From positions 1-8,328 of the forward strand of contig JAWLBW010000209.1 of assembly GCA_041687475.1 (NCBI GenBank): DNA of 8,328 nt. The letters run 5' to 3'. Below the pieces are notes generated by a model that was not told the origin of the DNA, did no database searches, and saw nothing but the letters and a program-made list of their open reading frames with translations. A program made the translations under genes and the position numbers. This document shows, in pieces, positions 5,903-8,328 of this stretch (positions within the stretch are counted from its first letter, which is position 1; every line of letters begins with the position of its first letter). This stretch comes from JAWLBW01 sp041687475 (lineage in GTDB: Bacteria > J088 > JAWLBW01).

Positions 5903-8152
5903 TCAGCGGCCCATGAGCTGGCGTGCGATGGGGGCGAGCTGCGATTCGGTGGCCGGTACGCGGTGCACGCGGGTTGCGTCGTAGGCTTCGCCCGGGCCGT
6001 GGCAGGTCGCGCACGAGTCGTTTTCCGTACCCGACAGGTTTACCGAGGCGTAGTAGCTCGAGACCATGGCGTGGGCCTTGGTGCTTTCCGAGTCGTGGCA
6101 GCCGGTGCAGGCCGCACCCGCGGGGCTCACGTTCAGGTCGTCGGCCGGGTCGGCGTTACCGCCGGTTTCGACCGACATGGCCAGTGCGCCCTGTTCGACA
6201 GGAACCCCATAGGTTCCGGGGAAGTGACAAGTCTCGCAGTTGGCGATGTCGTTGGGGAACGCCACGTGCTTGAAGTCGTGAGCATTGTTGCCGTAGCCGT
6301 ATACCACGTACTTGTCGGCGCTCAGGTTCTCGCCCATGTGAATCGCATGAATCATCGACGACATGGCTATCGAACGTTCGGCCAGACCGTCGGAGGTTAC
6401 ACCCGGACGTCGGTTCACATCGGTGGCGTTGGGGTTGTGGCAGGTCACGCAGACGTTAAGGTTGTTGACCCGGTTTTCGCCGTGTAGCGAGAGCCGCTCG
6501 TGGCAGGCATTGCACTTGTTGATATCGGCAATCTGGCGACGCGGCGTGTCTTCTGAATCCACACCTCGGATGACCGAGTCGGGACCCAGTTGCGTGTCCC
6601 AGGCACCGTCGTCGTCGGAGTCAACCCTGACGCGGCCTTCGATGAGCACCGCCACCATCGACGAGCCAGCCGGTACCGTGCCGAGTTGACCTGGCGTAGT
6701 GGTGAAGCTGCCATCGTCGTTGGCGATAAGCCCCCCGGCCAGGGTGGCCAGACCGTAAGACTTGGGCTGTCCGTTATTTTCGCCGTTGCCGCTGTTGTTG
6801 AAGTCGCTGGGTGAAGCCACCGTACCTTCGGTAACGGCCTGGGCTACCCTGACGTTGGGCAGGCTCTTGGCCCAGGCCGGTGGGCTTTTCACATCAAGCG
6901 CTTCACCGTCGGCGATGATGCGGAAGGTGGCCACCGGCTGGGTCGCATCATTTGCCATGACCGACAGCAGCTCGTAGGCGATGACCGGCAGGTTCTCGGG
7001 CACCATGGGGTTGTGCGGCGTCGGATGGGCGGTCATGTGCGCTTTTTCCGGCGAGCGCTTTGCATCGGGGCCGTGGCAGGTGGCGCAGTCGGCATTGGTC
7101 TTGTTGGCATGCGCGCCCGTGACCGTCGGGGTATCGTCGAAGGTCAGGTTGTCGTGGCAGGTGGTGCAGGCTTCGATGGAGGCCGTCTTCCACGCGTCGC
7201 CCTGGGGCGTTGCCTCGAGGGTACCGTCGTGGCACTTGAGGCAATTGCGCGAGTCCTGGGGGTAGCCGACATGCGAGAAGTCATGCTTGCTGTCGTTATG
7301 GCCCCAGACCACGTAGTCTTCGGTGGGCAGGCCGCCCGACTTGTGAATCTTGTGCACCAGCGAGCTCAGGTCCATGGTGTGGCCGCTGTTGGCGTCGACG
7401 GTGCCGGGGTTGTGGCAGACCACGCAGTATTCGGTTTCATTGCGGGCGCCGCCGTGCGCCGCAATGCCGCCGTGACATTCGTTACATGATTGGGTGGTCA
7501 CGATGTCGCGGGTGGTCACGTCGGTAACCGCGCCGTCGTGCGGACGCCACGTGTACACCGGGTTGCCCAGCCCGCGACCCTGCACGCTGCCGCGGAATTC
7601 GAGACCAAGGCGATGGGTGGCTTCGGGAATCCAGGCCACTTCGACCGGTTCGGTAACGGCCTTGACGTCGGTCGTCAGCGTGTAGGCATACAGGCCTTCG
7701 GCAATCGACGTGAGCGTACCGCCCCGTTCCGTGGTGGCCTGCACGGCCGGTTCGGTGCCCGGCCATTCGCCTGCTTCCGGCGATTCTACGCGATTGACGT
7801 AGCTCTGCCAGTAGCCGGAGGGCCGGGTATCGTCCGTCACCAGGCGCGCAATGGCGAGCGAAAGGTCTTCGGGTTGAATCGCGACGGCCTTGCCGTCCTT
7901 GAAGGTCGAGAACACCACGGTCAGCCGTTCGTCGTCGCAGACGCCGAGAATAACGGGCGAGGTGGTCTGCGACGGGCCGCCTTCGGCTATCGCCGTCGGG
8001 TCGCAACCTTCGTGGGCGACGGGCGGCCGGCTTGCGGGGGTATCGGGCGCCGATTGGGCGCAGTTCATGGTCATGAGCGCCGCCGACCCCAGCAACACGC
8101 TGTGAAGGAGCGCCCGCATCGGTTTTGTGGCCGAGTAGGTCGTGGTTGTCAT
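5903..8152 (-). CDS. Decahaem c-type cytochrome, OmcA/MtrC family, probable surface lipoprotein
   Basis: A 749-residue protein with exactly ten CXXCH haem-c motifs, at residues 223, 243, 304, 329, 356 and 547, 568, 639, 682, 714. This is the two-pentahaem layout of OmcA/MtrC cytochromes, which pass electrons from the outer membrane to extracellular acceptors such as minerals, flavins or partner proteins. Domain I (about 60-215) and domain III (about 385-540) are haem-free and beta-rich; domains II and IV carry five haems each. Additional histidines (HKIH and HAIH; KHDFSHV and AHDFKHV) are likely distal haem ligands. A signal peptide precedes C31, which is probably lipidated, although the preceding MTMN is a poor lipobox. 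AGGAG lies six bases before the ATG at 8152, which favours it over the ATG at residue 12. The start overlaps the upstream gene by ATGA, so translation is probably coupled. MtrA- and MtrB-like partners, if any, would lie beyond the window. Confidence 0.95.
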   Translation of the reverse strand: MTTTTYSATKPMRALLHSVLLGSAALMTMNCAQSAPDTPASRPPVAHEGCDPTAIAEGGPSQTTSPVILGVCDDERLTVVFSTFKDGKAVAIQPEDLSLAIARLVTDDTRPSGYWQSYVNRVESPEAGEWPGTEPAVQATTERGGTLTSIAEGLYAYTLTTDVKAVTEPVEVAWIPEATHRLGLEFRGSVQGRGLGNPVYTWRPHDGAVTDVTTRDIVTTQSCNECHGGIAAHGGARNETEYCVVCHNPGTVDANSGHTMDLSSLVHKIHKSGGLPTEDYVVWGHNDSKHDFSHVGYPQDSRNCLKCHDGTLEATPQGDAWKTASIEACTTCHDNLTFDDTPTVTGAHANKTNADCATCHGPDAKRSPEKAHMTAHPTPHNPMVPENLPVIAYELLSVMANDATQPVATFRIIADGEALDVKSPPAWAKSLPNVRVAQAVTEGTVASPSDFNNSGNGENNGQPKSYGLATLAGGLIANDDGSFTTTPGQLGTVPAGSSMVAVLIEGRVRVDSDDDGAWDTQLGPDSVIRGVDSEDTPRRQIADINKCNACHERLSLHGENRVNNLNVCVTCHNPNATDVNRRPGVTSDGLAERSIAMSSMIHAIHMGENLSADKYVVYGYGNNAHDFKHVAFPNDIANCETCHFPGTYGVPVEQGALAMSVETGGNADPADDLNVSPAGAACTGCHDSESTKAHAMVSSYYASVNLSGTENDSCATCHGPGEAYDATRVHRVPATESQLAPIARQLMGR

Positions 8153-8328
8153 GTCAGGCTCCTGTCCTTGGTTTCTGCGTCGGCGACCGGTTCGCCGGCT
8201 TTCTGTTGCAGAAAGCGAACGAACAGCAGAATTCCTGCGAGAAGAAGGGGCACGCCGATGCCCCCGAAAATCAGAAAGGTGGCCGGCGTCAGGTGCAGCA
8301 CGGCCAGAGATACGAGCAGCAGGCCGGC
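8149..8328 (-). CDS. C-terminal part of a membrane protein co-transcribed with the decahaem cytochrome (start outside window)
   Basis: The last 59 codons of a gene entering from the right edge; its TGA (8151-8149) overlaps the cytochrome ATG. Two hydrophobic segments are visible (about residues 1-23 and 24-40 of the fragment), separated by a proline/glycine turn, followed by FLQQ and a short hydrophilic tail rich in acidic residues (EPVADAETKDRS). There is no haem motif and no cysteine in the visible part. The high hydrophobicity, good codon use and ATGA overlap make it a convincing gene. The family cannot be recognised from this fragment. It could be an inner-membrane component of the electron-transfer system or a small accessory protein. 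Confidence 0.75.
   Translation of the reverse strand, partial: AGLLLVSLAVLHLTPATFLIFGGIGVPLLLAGILLFVRFLQQKAGEPVADAETKDRSLT

Overview
The window comes from a Gram-negative, GC-rich bacterium. It encodes an outer-membrane beta-barrel protein with a signal peptide, a cell-surface multihaem cytochrome and an E. coli-type nickel/zinc glyoxalase I. The glyoxalase sequence and the sigma70-like promoters lean towards a proteobacterium, perhaps a gammaproteobacterium, but nothing here fixes the taxon. I see no rRNA, tRNA, CRISPR array, transposase or phage gene.

Left part (1-2723). A truncated minus-strand gene (1-1802) encodes the N-terminal 600 residues of a very large poly-HAMP signalling protein, built from 92-residue units that are also 276-bp tandem DNA repeats. 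Its likely promoter is at 1886-1913. Next comes a 416-bp non-coding stretch (1803-2218) rich in inverted repeats. A small TMEM220-like membrane protein (2219-2614, minus) and glyoxalase I (2724-3119, plus) then diverge from a 109-bp promoter region.

Middle part (3120-5178). The 272 bp after gloA hold no gene I can support. A secreted, acidic-linker, single-domain beta-barrel protein (3392-4123, plus) ends in a strong intrinsic terminator. A Crp/Fnr-family regulator (4332-5045, plus) follows and carries an unusual cysteine cluster at its extreme C-terminus.

Right part (5046-8328). The main point of interest is a 749-residue decahaem lipoprotein cytochrome of the OmcA/MtrC family (5903-8152, minus). 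Its start overlaps the stop of an upstream two-helix membrane protein cut by the window edge (8149-8328, minus). Between the cytochrome and the Crp-like gene lies a small single-helix membrane protein (5179-5505, minus). It is bracketed by three non-coding tracts, all with a 7-bp period but different repeat words, and by two back-to-back terminators.

The right-hand genes suggest an extracellular or outer-membrane electron-transfer locus: a surface cytochrome co-transcribed with at least one membrane protein, next to a Crp/Fnr-type sensor that could tune it to redox or respiratory conditions. That regulatory link is inferred from proximity only. The other genes (glyoxalase, TMEM220-like, beta-barrel, poly-HAMP protein) have no evident functional connection to it.
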